Shown here one piece after another: positions 1 to 10,855 of a stretch of 64,000 nt of DNA (position 1 is the stretch's first letter; each line of letters begins with the position of its first letter). The notes beneath the pieces were generated by a model that did not search any database, was not told the origin of the DNA, and saw only the letters and a program-made list of their open reading frames with translations. The position numbers were made by a program, and so were the translations under genes. The stretch covers positions 33,325,415 through 33,389,414 of the forward strand of contig OX155963.1 in assembly GCA_944548615.1 (NCBI GenBank), in the 5' to 3' direction. Source of the stretch: Micropterix aruncella. Taxonomy: Eukaryota; Arthropoda; Insecta; Lepidoptera; Micropterigidae.

Positions 1-1375
1 GAAATGACTATTTTGAGCTTCCCCGAAACGATGAACACCATTTCAAGACTGGAGTATCTCTGTGTGTCTGTGTGTGTGTGTTTATGTATCCATTCACGAC
101 AGCGCCCAAACGCTTAATCTGAATCAGCTGAATTTTGGTATGCTGGCATCATTTGGTCATCGCAAGAGTTATAAAGATTGTGGTTGAATTAGGTCCACCA
201 GAGGGCGCACAAGTCATATATTATCATCGATATACTGTACATAGAGACTTGAAATTTGGTACACAGATGTCTTGTCGAACCGAAATCATATTGTCAAATT
301 TTTATTGTATATCTCATATACAATCTGGACAAATAATATTTAATCTACACATACAATGAACGTACGACATACAATGAACGTTTTCAAAACAATGTTATGC
401 ATCGCTTGATGACCACATATAACAGTCGATTCGAAGATATCGACATTTTTTACTTGAATCAACCTAAATTCAGCGAAGCTGTCCTTAGCTCACTAGGCGT
501 CTAGGCAGTATTATATAGTGAGTGCACAAATTGTTTCAAAACACTCAGAGCGAAAATTAGAATAGCAAAAAGTATAATTTGAATACTTATATCCTATCCT
601 ACATATATCCCATTCCTCTCTTTCCTATCCTTGCAATAGTTCGATTGTAATTTCATTTCATTTCATTTAGTGCAATGCAACTTTTGATTTACCGTATAAG
701 AAAATAATGTAGGAAACAAATAATCGGTCAGCGAAACACTGTATTAGAATAATTAGTAATAATTAATGAAGCGCTGTATATTTCCCGAAAATAAAATAAA
801 TAAATAAATATATCGACATATTTCACCTAAGTTCAGCGAGGCCGTCCGTAGCTTACTTGGCGAATACGAAATAGGTAGGTATACACTCGTAATATACATA
901 ATAATGTCCGAGGAGTTCGAAAATGAACAGATCCAAAATGAGCCAAAGCACTAGACTGTAAATTAAATACCTATATCCTATCATATGTCCCATCCCTCGC
1001 CTTTCTTAACCTAGTAATGCATAGTTGAATGGAATGGTTGATTGAGCTAGGAAGAAACGAAACGGAGAAATTAGTTAATTATAGTGCTGTATAAGAATAC
1101 CAAACTACATAAAATACTGCTTTAATGTATATGTGAGCTCGCCTTAACACAGGGGTGCCTAGCAAGGCGGGCTCGGCTGCTCTTTGCTTAGCATAATAGA
1201 AATATTACCATTTGCGTTTAACGTATGCCCTATGTAACCTAGGCTCAGACAGATGTATAATGCGTATATAACTTTAAAAGCATACGACGGCATTGTATAA
1301 ATTGACATTGTATTTTCTGTTGTGCTCATGAATTTGAATGTATATGTATATGTAAATAAATAAATAAATAAATAG

Positions 1376-1460
1376 ATTATATGTATAAATGTATATATGT
1401 GTATATGTGTATGTATATGTGTAGATGTATATGTTTATATGTGTATGTGTATATATGATT
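1376..1460. repeat. TATG/TGTA microsatellite
   Basis: Imperfect repeats of tatatg/tgtatg, directly after an (AAAT)n run. Simple sequence; probably grew from a retroelement tail. Confidence 0.75.
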
Positions 1461-1978
1461 ATTTAATATTATTATGTATATTATGTTACTAAATTATAAG
1501 TAGGTATATGTAAAATTTGTGTAAATATAGAGCTACCATGTAAAGCAATGCTACATTATGCCACACTTACCAACTAAAAAAAAAAAAAGGAAAAAAAGAA
1601 TACATAAAAGTCTACCTTAGTACGGGCATTACTCCAGCAAGGTAGATTTTAATCTTATTAATCTAGTATTATAAATGTGTGTGAAATATTAATAAATAAA
1701 TAAATAAATAGTTGGATAGTAATTTAATTTAATTTAAATCAGTTCAATTTTGATAAATATTGTATTATAGTAATGTAGAAAACAAAACATTGTAATATGA
1801 TAATTAGTTATAATTACATAATTGAGCGCTGTATGTTTCCCGAACAGCAAATAAATTACATAAATAAATTCCGCCATACAAATATATGGGGCATTATTTT
1901 TTTTATTTGCATCGCCACGCGTTTTAACCCCTCAAATGAATGGCGATTAGCTCGGGTTGCCTACGGCAAAACGTATAT

Positions 1979-2112
1979 AAATTTATATTTACATTTACAT
2001 TTACATTTACATAGAGCGGGGTTTACTATAGAGCTATAGCATTACTATAGAGCGGATTACTATAAAGCGGCGCACATTTACATTTATATTTATATTTATA
2101 TTTATATAAATT
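1979..2112. repeat. (ATTTAC)n / (ATTTAT)n simple repeat
   Basis: Hexamer repeats of atttac, then atttat, flank a short block in which 'actatagagcg' recurs three times (about 2023-2067). No coding potential. Confidence 0.75.
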
Positions 2113-2177
2113 TATATACATTTTGTATACATTTTGCCAAGGCATCCCTTAAGGGACGCCTCACATTTGAAGGGTTA

Positions 2178-2400
2178 ATGGCGGGGTAAAAATTTCTGCC
2201 CGGGATAGTTTTGCGCATAACTTTTAAACTACTATACGGATCGTAAAAAGAATAACTGCAAAATGATCGCATTGAAATTTGAAATATTATAACGTTACAA
2301 CATTATCTCGTAAAACAATTAAGATAATAATGAATAAATATTACAGTTAGCACAGCGCGGAAAGCGTCTAACCAAGAATGGTTAGCTCACATAGGAAGGG
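2178..2400 (+). mobile_element. MITE-like repeat F4, copy 1
   Basis: About 223 bp, nearly identical in reverse complement to 21566-21952. The ends in the second copy (CCCCTTCCTATG and CATAGGAGGGG) form a short imperfect terminal inverted repeat. A near-terminal hairpin, CTAACCAAGAATGGTTAG, lies at 2368-2385. It has no ORF, so it is probably a non-autonomous DNA transposon. Both outer flanks here read 'aagggttaa', so a TTAA-type target is possible but unproven. Confidence 0.55.
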
Positions 2401-2745
2401 TTAATTAAATCGCGTGACGCCAATTCCAATTTTACATCTTCTTTGCGTTGAGTCGCTTGTTCGAAATACGAATATTTAACGGCGAATTTCACGGCGACGC
2501 GTGTTTGTAATTAGTTTTTTTGAATTCAATGAGATGACGCCCTTGGCTAATTGCCGGAAAATCTTGGGGTGACACAGCCGATTTTTTTTTTATATTTTAC
2601 AAACAATTAAAAAAGTGATGATTGTAATGATCCCTTATCGCGGGGCCCCTAAAAGCCGTGGGGCCCATAGGCATATTTGACCTGTTGTATAATCAGGCAC
2701 TGGCTGATAATCTGTCAGCGTTTCTCATAAGAAACTTTCGAATCG
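2401..2745. other. Non-coding spacer
   Basis: No recognisable gene or repeat boundary; AT-rich, one 9-bp T run at 2582. Confidence 0.4.
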
Positions 2746-3345
2746 ACGCAGCTTACTTTGTATAAATCAGTATCCACCTGGAGCGACAAAAGCTGCTTTT
2801 ATCTCATCGCGGCGGTTCTTTTATTCTTCCGCCAGACATAATTATGCTGGAGAGCTTTTAACGGGCCGACAAGCCGTCGCTACAGCGACGATGGAAAGCA
2901 CTCTCATCATACGTTTGAACAGCTGCATAATTGAAATTTTATTGAAGAACTTTCAAGATTTAGTTACGCGCTTGCCTTTGTCATAATTGCTCTGTCTGTC
3001 TGTGTATGGTGTCGTGTTATGAGGATGAGCGATAATAAATGCGTCGTCTGCGAATGGATCAGCTGTTCGGGACGGAGACTGGCGGAGCGAGATAAATGAC
3101 GGAGTGTAAAATATGGCGTCAACAAAGTATTCCGGACGTCCGTCGGCAATTTGCGCTCGTCTATTTGGGTCGGTATGAATTGGCGAAAGGCGTCGTATCG
3201 CACCCAATAATTATACTTTGAACTCCACTGCGAAACTGCAAGGCCTTCGCTGTTCGCCGCTTTACGAGCGTCCATTAGATGGGGCTGTAAATTATTCTGA
3301 AAATTTTCACAGATATACTCAATTTCGCACTATAACAGCTGTATG
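2746..3345. repeat. Unclassified interspersed repeat F2, copy 1 (uninterrupted)
   Basis: About 600 bp running from 'tttgtataaatcagtatcc' to 'gcactataacagctgtatg'. It matches 4161-5512 (interrupted by a Helitron), a right-hand part at 56388-56725, and pieces at 41310-41346 and about 42056-42225. Open frames on the minus strand here (2953-3275) are not kept in the other copies, so it is treated as non-coding. No terminal inverted repeats or tail were found. It serves as the empty-site comparison for the Helitron in copy 2. Confidence 0.6.
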
Positions 3346-3384
3346 ATTAGATTATGTAAGATTTTCTTACTATAACTATTATTA

Positions 3385-4013
3385 GGGAGTTAATGGGCCC
3401 TTGCTGATATTGATTATATATTTAGGGAGTTAATGGGCCCTTGCTGAGTTGGCCACGAAAACCCATTCTGTTCAGGGTTGGTCACACTCACGGGTCAACA
3501 CCCATCCGACGGCCTCCACGCATGAATTGCGAGCCTGGGTAGGACTCTGGCCTTATGGTTAGTTTCCCCAGGGAATCAACCTTCTGGCGCTCCTGGACGG
3601 TCTGCGCACCGTGCGGCGTAAGCCAATCGACTGTGCACTCTGACTAACAGTCGGGGGAGTCTGGAAGCAGTACTGTTTCTTATAGAGCGGGGGGTGGTTG
3701 CGGACCTTACGGCGACTGCTCTTGAAATGACCATCGGCTACCCGATCCTGGGTGAACAGCCGGGCAAAGGATGCTGTGGTCCGCGATAGATTCGGTAAAC
3801 ACCGTTTCACCGCTTCGTAAGGGAGAGGACCGCGCAAGCGACCTCGAACTCGTAACCAATCGAGAGACCGGAGTAATCTGGTCACAATTGGAAGTAAGGG
3901 CGTGAGTGTAGACCCGCCGGGTAACACTCCTGGCTATCTCCCGGTTAAGGCGTTGGCCTCTTACGGGCTTGTGTCGTAGCTAGACGGTGGACTGTTTTGT
4001 CCTCAAGTCTTTA
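3385..4013 (-). mobile_element. F1 retroposon, copy a (5'-truncated, duplicated 3' terminal unit)
   Basis: GC-rich F1 repeat (see 6458-7159 for the family) with its 3' end on the left. The terminal unit 'gggagttaatgggcccttgctga' occurs twice, at 3385-3407 and 3425-3447, separated by AT-rich DNA. The internal sequence aligns with the copies at 6458, 40224 and 60199. The 5' part is missing: homology stops near 4013, where the sequence changes to 'ttagccgtcaattggacac', a repeat also seen at 56354. The 122-codon minus frame at 3559-3927 is not the frame open in other copies, so I do not call a gene. Confidence 0.7.
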
Positions 4014-4160
4014 GCCGTCAATTGGACACGACGAAAATGTAATGTAATCCCGACTTCGGTCGGTGAATTCCATGAAAGCTCCATTAGCTTTTTATTCATT
4101 TTTATTTATAGTGGACTTAGGTATTAATTTGTATCGATGAAAACCTGATAATCGGTATTT

Positions 4161-5512
4161 TGAACCGAAGCGCTCAACATCTTTGTATAAATCAATATCC
4201 GCACTTTCAGCGACGGATGCTGTTTTTGATCCCATCGCGGCGGATATTTTGTTCATAGGCCAGACATAATTATTCTGGAAAGCTTTTAATTGGCAGACAA
4301 GCAGCCGCTTAACTGTCGATGGAGAACCAAGTTCTTATCTTTATGCGTTTAAACAGCTTTATCTATACTAATGTTATAAAGAGGTAAAGTTTGTGAGGTT
4401 GTAGGAAGTAATCTCTGGATCTACTGAACCGATGTTTAAAATTCTTTTACCAATAGAAAGCCACGTTATTTGTGAGTGTAATAGGCTATATATTAATACG
4501 AAAAATGCAAAAAGACTTTTTCGTGGTAGTCGGATTTGCAAAGTAAGTCTGAAAATAAGCGGTCGAACGAAAATGTTTCTAACTAACGCTGCCTTAACGA
4601 TGAGAGATATATGATTAAGTTCTAGAGAAAAGTTGTAGAGCTTGATAATGCCTACAAAAAGTCACGATAGCATATGTCTAACTTTTATATTTAAGTCACA
4701 AAAAGTAGTATTTTATATTAAAAAAATAATTTAAATCGTTAGGTGATGTTTATTGGTCATATTATCAACAATTTATGAATTCTTATCAAAATAAGTAAAT
4801 TTATCGTCTCAAGTCTTTAAAACAAAAGGCTTTTCCCGTTTACTGCACATAATTTCCCTTTTACTGCATAAATAGTTAAAGAGATAATACGCTCACAAAA
4901 AAGACACTCACAAGAAGACACTCACAAATAACGGTATTATAGTCAACTTGGCATGCAAATACATACATACATATGCAGTAAAAATATAACCCTTCTTTTG
5001 GCAGTCATTAAATAAATCATAGCACTCAGTACTAACCGAACCACACTCATAATTTCATCACAGGTAAAAAGTTTTACCGCCCAACGAAGTGGGCACGGGT
5101 CAGCTAGTAATTGATATTTTATTGGGGAGTTTCAAGATTTAGTTTTACGCTACCCTCTCTACGGTAGCTGCTACTTCTGTGTATGGAGTCGTGTTATGGG
5201 GATGAGCTATAAAATACGTCGTCTGCGAATGTGTCAGCTGTTCGGGCCCGAGACTGGCGGAGCGAGATAAATGACGGTGTGTAAAATATGGCGTCAACAA
5301 AGTAGTCCTTGCGCTCGTCGGCAATTTCCTGTTTTTGTTTTTGGGTTGGTATGAATCGGCAAAGGGTGTCGCCCCCTATAATTAAACGTTGAACACCCGC
5401 TGCTAAGTTGCATGGCCTTAGTTGTTCGCCGTTTAACGAGCGTTTAAGGGTGCGGCTAATAAATTATTCTGATTTTTTTACAGATATCTACGATTTCGGA
5501 CTATAACAGCTT
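4161..5512. repeat. F2 repeat, copy 2, split by a Helitron
   Basis: F2 sequence at 4161-4361 continues at 5108-5512. The joined flanks ('...aacagcttta' then 'taattgatattttattg...') align with the uninterrupted copy at 2920-2945, which marks the Helitron edges precisely. Confidence 0.65.
4362..5107 (+). mobile_element. Non-autonomous Helitron (family N1), copy 1
   Basis: Begins TCTATACTAAT and ends GGTCAGCTAG, inserted between A and T (A4361, T5108) as Helitrons do, with no target duplication. About 10-25 bases before the CTAG end is a hairpin, GCCCA-acgaag-TGGGC. It has no replicase ORF. Near-identical relatives lie at 23656-24397 and, reversed, at 35476-36480. It interrupts an F2 repeat whose intact copy confirms the boundaries. 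Confidence 0.85.
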
Positions 5513-5639
5513 TATGTTTTACTTTTGTTTGACATTGCGCTGTCTGCTCCTCGTTGAGATATCCTGCCAAAGGTTAATTCCAGACGGAGATATCCTGCCA
5601 AAACTGGTAGTCAGGGGACGAGGCTGACCGCTGTCACCT

Positions 5640-5798
5640 TACTCGGTGCCTCGCTGTAAGGCGTTGACCTCTGACGGGCAGGTGGCGGAGCTTAACGGTG
5701 GATTGTTTTGTCCTAAGTCTTCTGCGCTCACTTTACGGGAGATAGAACGATCATTTCGTTAAAACTTCCTGAGGTGACGGGTTCGCCCGTTGTAGTTG
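5640..5798 (-). mobile_element. F1 retroposon, copy b (5'-end fragment)
   Basis: Matches the 5' portion of F1 in reverse ('ggattgttttgtcc', 'agatagaacgat', 'cctgaggtgacgggttcgcccg'). It is diverged and truncated. The preceding 'gagatatcctgccaaa' occurs twice (5557, 5586), a small direct repeat of unknown origin. Confidence 0.5.
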
Positions 5799-5906
5799 AC
5801 AGCTCTATTTGTCTGCCCCTCGCGGGTGAGTTTATGTATTATGACCATGAGTGCACTGTCCTTTTTCCTATATTATTTACAAACCGACCTACTTCTCCAT
5901 ACTCCT

Positions 5907-6447
5907 AGGAGCTAATGGGCCCTGTTGTAATTTGGCAACTAAGACCCAGTTGTATAGGGTCGGTCTTACGTACGAGTCAACACCCATCCGGAGGCCTTCA
6001 CGAAGAAGGAGGAGACAGAGTAGGACTCCGGCCTCCTGACTGGTTACAGGATCGAGGTCGCTTTCGTGGTCCTCTCCCTTATGAAGCGGTGATACGACAG
6101 TGTCTACCGAATCACTCGCGGACCACGGCATCATTGCCCGGCTTATTCACTCGGGATCTGATGGCCGAATGGTCGTTTCAAGAGCAGTTGCCCGTAAGGT
6201 AAACAACTACCCCTGCTCTATAGGAAACATTACTATTTCTAGACTAATCCGGCTGTTAGTCGGAATGCACAATCGATTGGCTGACGCCGCACAGTTGACT
6301 CCTAGGGGAGACTGGTCCGAAAGCCAGAGTCCTACCCTGGCTCGCACTTCTACGTGGAAGCCGCCGGATGGATTTGAGCCGTGAGTTTGAGCGACCCTGA
6401 AGACATAAGTTTTAGTGGCCAAACTGCGACAAGGCCCATTAACTCCC
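5907..6447. mobile_element. F1 retroposon, copy c (inverted composite)
   Basis: The left part (5907-6047) is the 3' end of F1 on the minus strand. The right part (6048-6447) is a longer 3' portion of F1 on the plus strand, ending in the usual 'cccattaactccc'. Two F1 3' ends therefore face outwards. The junction near 6047 falls in 'ctggttacaggatcgaggtcgc'. Sequence divergence is higher than in copies d, e and g, so this is an older subfamily. Short open frames within are not conserved. Confidence 0.6.
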
Positions 6448-6457
6448 GACGACTACA

Positions 6458-7159
6458 ACTTGCGGTGTCAACTACAACGGGCGAGCCCGTCACCACAGGA
6501 CGTTTTAACGATTTTCTCGTTCTGTCGCCCTGCAGTGAACGTAGAAGACTTTGGACAGAACAAATCCAACGTCCAGCTACGTCACAACCCGCAAGAAGCC
6601 AACGCCTTACCGCGAGATAGCCAGTGTTACCTGGCGGGCCGACCCTCGCGCCCTTGCTTCCAATTGTGACCAGATTTCTCCGGTCTCTCGATTGGTTTCG
6701 AGTTCGAGGTCGCTTGCGCGGTCCTCTCCCTTACGAAGCGGTGAAACGGTGTGCACCGAATCTATCGCGGACCAAGGCGTCCTTTGCCCGACTCTGAACC
6801 GGGATCGGATGGCCAATGGTCATTTCAAGAGCAGTCGCCGTAAGGTAGACAACCACCCCCGCTCTATAGGAAACAATACAGTTCCCAGACTCCCCCAACT
6901 GTTAGTCGGAGAGCACAGTCGATTGGCTTGCGCCGCTCGGTGCGCAGACCGTCCAGGAGCGCCAGAGGTTTGATTCCCAGGGGAGACTGGTTGACCCAGT
7001 GTCCTACCCAGGTTCGCACCCCATGCGTGGAGGCCATCGGATGGGTGTTGACCCGTGAGTGTGACCGACCCTGAACACATGGGTCATCGTGGCCACCTCA
7101 TCATGGGCCCATTAGCTCCCTCATGGGCCCTTAGCTCCCTCATGGGCCCATTAGCTCCC
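6458..7159 (+). mobile_element. F1 retroposon, copy d (full length, triple terminal unit)
   Basis: Reference copy of F1. It starts ACTTGCGGTGTCAACTAC and ends with three tandem copies of a 20-bp unit, tcatgggcccattagctccc. It is flanked by GACGACTACA at 6448-6457 and 7160-7169, a 10-bp target duplication; the first copy lies just after the end of F1 copy c, so it landed at that older copy's edge. It is GC-rich compared with its surroundings. A pol III B-box-like motif GGTTTGATTCC lies at 6967-6977, but no matching A box or tRNA fold was found. The 140-codon frame at 6551-6973 is not preserved in sister copies. I infer a non-coding retroposon mobilised by LINE machinery; its class is unknown to me. 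Confidence 0.75.
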
Positions 7160-7169
7160 GACGACTACA

Positions 7170-7720
7170 GGATGGAATAGGTGGGGAAAGAAACTATAAG
7201 TATTAAAAAGTCATAAATCCCTAGTATAAATTACTACACGAGTCGTTATAGTTTCCCGGGGTGTGGTGGATGAATGGCTTCGATCCCCACATTTAATAAT
7301 AAGTCAGATGTATTTCATTAGAGATTTAGAGTGGGAGAATAAAGGGGGGGTGGATAATATTGACTGAAATTCCATAGTATCATCAAATTAATGTGTATCA
7401 ATAAAGGGCAACGTCGATGACAACCATAAAGTTGCCTCTTTTGAAATTTGCGCGATATAGGTCATGATTTACTGAGCGGATGACCATAACGACAGTATTA
7501 AGAAATAATTATTACATGTCTTAAAGGTCAATAGATGAGCTTTTTCCCAGTTGAGTGTTTAGAAATAAATGAACGAATGAATCATCTTCATGGCACACTT
7601 TCACAAAAAAACATATTTCTGTACAAATGGCGAACTTATAGTCATAACTCCTCAATGTTATTTTTTTAGATATATAGTTTTGATATTTTGAAAATAGAGC
7701 GTAAACACTATTATGAATAT
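7170..7720. other. Non-coding, with a short dispersed repeat
   Basis: The block 'aagggcaacgtcgatgacaaccataaagttgcctctttt' near 7394-7445 recurs at about 56772-56815 with changes. Otherwise no gene or element was recognised. Confidence 0.4.
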
Positions 7721-8320
7721 GAGACTTGCGTCATTTTAAGGTGCGACTGAGTAAGGTTCGGAATAGCTTTCTCTGCCAATCTTACTTATTTTACAACAAA
7801 CTTCCATTACACATCAGAGGCCTTGGGGAGGTTCACTTTAAGAAAAAGGTCCAGGGTATTTTGACTAAAAACCCCATTTATATATAGCATTGAGGATTTG
7901 ACAATATTAATTTTTCGCAGCTCTATTGACCTACTTGACTATTATTATTCCTTATTCTTTCTATTATTGACTATTTTACAATTGCGTTTTTTTTTCTTTT
8001 AACTATTGGCTATAATTATTATTACTGATTTGTTGTATTTTTTTTTTCTTTAAAATATCTTCCCTTATGATAATTTGTGAAATTATCCAATATTTGTTTG
8101 ATTATTCAGTACTATTGTCCACATGAAAATTTTACGAAATTATGTAAGAATTTTGATTGAAAATATTGGAAAATGTTGTTTCCTCTATATAACCTAGAAA
8201 ATCTGCGCTTGGATGTTCAACATTCATACCTTGCAATACCGACGTTCATATCTTATTCATAGGTACTTATTTAAATATTATACTTGTTATTTTTATTAGT
8301 TTTGACATAACCAAGTGTAC
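7721..8320 (+). pseudogene. LINE C 3'-end fragment
   Basis: Matches the last part of LINE C ORF2 and its 3' UTR (12617-13240), from 'acttgcgtcattttaagg' to 'ataaccaagtgta'. It encodes remnants of the C-terminal tail ending near the LINE C stop, with indels such as an extra TATA near 7881. It is 5'-truncated and lacks the A-rich tail found at 13262-13290. This shows that LINE C is a repeated family. Confidence 0.8.
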
Positions 8321-9769
8321 TACCCTGAACAACGGCGGCTGTATTTTGGGTAGTCTGTCATATCCTAGAAATATCATCTCAATACTGATAATACGCGGAT
8401 AGTATAAAATATAATAAGCCAATAATACAATACGCGAATAATCGGTAGCAGAACATTCGCGGACTCCTATGTTAGTTACAGAATCGAACATCTCCTTGAG
8501 GTCATTTGCAATATGAACAGAAATCTATATAAAAATATTAATATTAAAGAAATACTTGTACTTTTTCTGTACGTGTATGAATATTCATGAGCGCCCTTTT
8601 TACATAAATAGGGTTCAAATCACCGCTATGGAGTTTCACTTTTGGGTCATTATTTAACGTCATCTGGACGCATGTCGGCCTCTGATGAATTATTCGCGTA
8701 ATTGATCGCATAATTTCTGTAATAATTGATATTACAATTATAATTTATTTCTACTAATGAGTGGGTGTATGATGGAACTCCATGTATGTGTGTGTAAGTA
8801 TTATACAAGTGTGAATGTTTTGAACTTTATTCGAATATTTATATAACCGAACGTCATACAAGTCAGCTCGCAGAAAAGCAATATCCTAAGTGAAATATCA
8901 GCATCCCATAATACGGGCGTGTTTGCTCAGTTAGGTACGCGAAGAGCCAATGCCTATGGGTTTAATTTGTTTTCCTGCACGATTTATTATAATGTATGCC
9001 GAATAGCATAGTCAATGTTATGTAAATCTTATAGTTTATATTAAAATTATATACAAAATTTTAACAACAATAAGAAACATTGTTTACATGTGCAGCAGCT
9101 ACATGTTATGGTGATACTTAAAACGGTATATCATAATTCAATGCGTATAAAAAAAAATTGTCTGTGCTGTTGACCGTTGAGGAGTTCCCTCGTTGGAAGC
9201 CAACCCTGAGCGCCGCATCCCTGTTTTAGTGAAACTTAGAACGGGCTGTCGTAATTAAATGCATATACAAAATTTCGTGTCTGTGCTGTTGACCGTTGAG
9301 GAGTCCCCTCTTCGGGTGCCAACCCAGGGTGTAGAATGAGGCCATGCTTACCATTAAAAAAGTGTATTGTCATTGGAGTTGAACCAACATGTAAATTTTC
9401 ACTTCATATGATAAATAATATTTGAGGAGCTCCCTCAAATCCTCGTGGAACCCATAATAAGAACAGGATATTAATAATAATGGGACCAATCTGTAAGTAT
9501 ATCCTTTTAAATATACTTATTGTCACGACTGCGACAATAAGGGTTTAAGTTCAAATCAAATCAAATCAAATAATTTATTTTCCTAAAAACTAATACATAG
9601 TTTTATAGACAGTTGTATTACATTTACATTTGGCCGTGATATGATTGAATTCTTCATTAGTGATCAAATTCTTCTATTAATAATCAAAACATAAAAGGTT
9701 ACTCGTAAGAATAAAGAAGGTATTATTGTAGAATTAAATCGAGTCTCACCATTTAGTTTACCAGATAAA
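8321..9769. other. Non-coding, old repeat fragments
   Basis: No gene. 8560-8700 matches 58690-58830 (repeat F7, containing 'gcatgtcggcctctgatgaattattcgcg'). A CAAAT run at 9553-9570 ('tcaaatcaaatcaaatcaaat') resembles a retroelement tail. A tandem duplication lies at 9119-9330 (separate entry). Confidence 0.45.
9119..9330. repeat. Two-unit tandem repeat, about 121 bp
   Basis: Units starting near 9119 and 9240 share 'gtctgtgctgttgaccgttgaggag' with 'ccctc' and 'gccaaccc' after it. The units are diverged from one another. No coding potential. Confidence 0.6.
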
Positions 9770-10208
9770 AACACAGAGTAATTAATTTTTTTAAATACCG
9801 ATAAAAATAAGGTTTTTCAGTATAAAATTAATAAATTTAATGTCAAAAATAACAAAAAAAAATGTGACGTCAAAAAGTAAAATAAAATTTCTCAGTGATT
9901 ATATTGCAAATAAAAATAGTCAAGGTATAATTAATATGTGCTTACTTAATAATAGAAATAGTCAATACATTTTAGTCAAATTGAAAATCGATTAAAAACC
10001 TATTACAGAAAGAGATATAGTCGAGATACATACAGTTTTTAGAGATCGTTAATGTCGTATAATTCTCTTTTAATGTGATATAATTTGAGTTTATTTTTAA
10101 ATTGGAGCATTTTTCCTTCGCGGCATATTTTTTTTTAACTAGAGGGTAGCTTATTGTGGCATATGATTCCGACGTAATTCGGATCCCTTTTTAAAAATTT
10201 CTAGTTGT
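9770..10208 (-). pseudogene. LINE D 3'-end fragment (C-terminal codons and 3' UTR)
   Basis: Reverse-strand match to 57300-57720, the 3' end of LINE D. It keeps codons for DPNYVGII-NKLPSS near 10150-10200 and the A/T-rich 3' UTR. It is 5'-truncated at about 10208, where a plus-strand LINE E fragment begins. Confidence 0.7.
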
Positions 10209-10261
10209 AATTGCGACCCAATAGAATTAGTGAAGGAAATTAAATACTTAGGAAGTAATAA

Positions 10262-10855
10262 CAGATAACCACAGTTAGCTGTATTAACCTTCCGGACTTT
10301 TCCATCAATATCGTATGCTTTTATAGAAGTCCAAGTGCAGATTTTCAAAAATTTTTAAGTATCCTCGAAGTAGCTCTAGATAAAGTTGATCTAGAAGCCT
10401 CTTCTTTAATTTTAGCAGGTGACTTTAATGTAAACTTCTTGGAAAAATCTGCAACTTGTGATGCTGTAATTGATCTTTGCCTCACCTATAACATGTACAA
10501 AATTATCAATTTTCCTACACGCATTACTTTAAACAGTAGCAGTTGCATTGACAACTTATTTTCAAACTGTGAGGTTATTGCAGTCAACCGTATAAACTGC
10601 GGTCTCTCGGACCACGGCGGCCAAATGGTGAGTGTCAAATGCTACAATAAATGCAGAGTTGGCCGAGAAGTTTATGTTAAACGAAAACTTACCGAAAATG
10701 GGCTTATTAACTTCCAGGCAGCTTTGATAGCTAATTCCCCCGATGTAAGCAATGATGCAAATGAGTCATATGAAAACTTTTTAAGGTGGTATCTAACATC
10801 CCTTGATGCAACGATTCCCCTAAAAAAAATACCCAAAACTGAAAAAAACATTTAA
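10262..10855 (+). pseudogene. LINE C ORF2, endonuclease C-terminal part
   Basis: Open from 10262, just inside the 5' truncation. It shows late motifs of an APE-type endonuclease: YRSPS, then LILAGDFNVN (metal-binding Asp/Asn), a PTR element, CIDNLFSN and LSDHGG (catalytic Asp-His). The N-terminal half with the metal-binding Glu is absent, so this part could not cut DNA. The frame ends in a run of seven A (10842-10848). Six A would keep the frame open into the RT, so the break is a single-base indel or a sequencing error. Confidence 0.8.

Larger units (their letters stand above)
1..2177. other. AT-rich non-coding stretch
   Basis: I see no gene here; short open frames have no recognisable domain. 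The first 140 bases (GT-run, then 'cgcccaaacgcttaatctgaatcagctgaattttggtatgc') resemble a dispersed insect repeat with a 'cgcttggaccgattt'-like core, a diverged form of which lies near 26.3 kb. Several A/T-run tails (770-810, 1355-1375, 1690-1715) look like ends of old retroelements, each preceded by a similar 'aatgcaatagttgaat / gtaatgtaggaaac' block, so this may be a decayed cluster of related 3' ends. Confidence 0.5.

Noticed and set aside
6551..6973. 140-codon ORF in F1 copy d (also 3559-3927, 40375-40801)
   Set aside because: Different copies are open in different frames and strands, and none shows a domain; GC-rich sequence lengthens chance frames.
6967..6977. tRNA gene or tRNA-derived SINE head suggested by GGTTTGATTCC
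   Set aside because: Only a B-box-like motif is present; no A box at the right distance, no cloverleaf, and it lies near the 3' end of the element.
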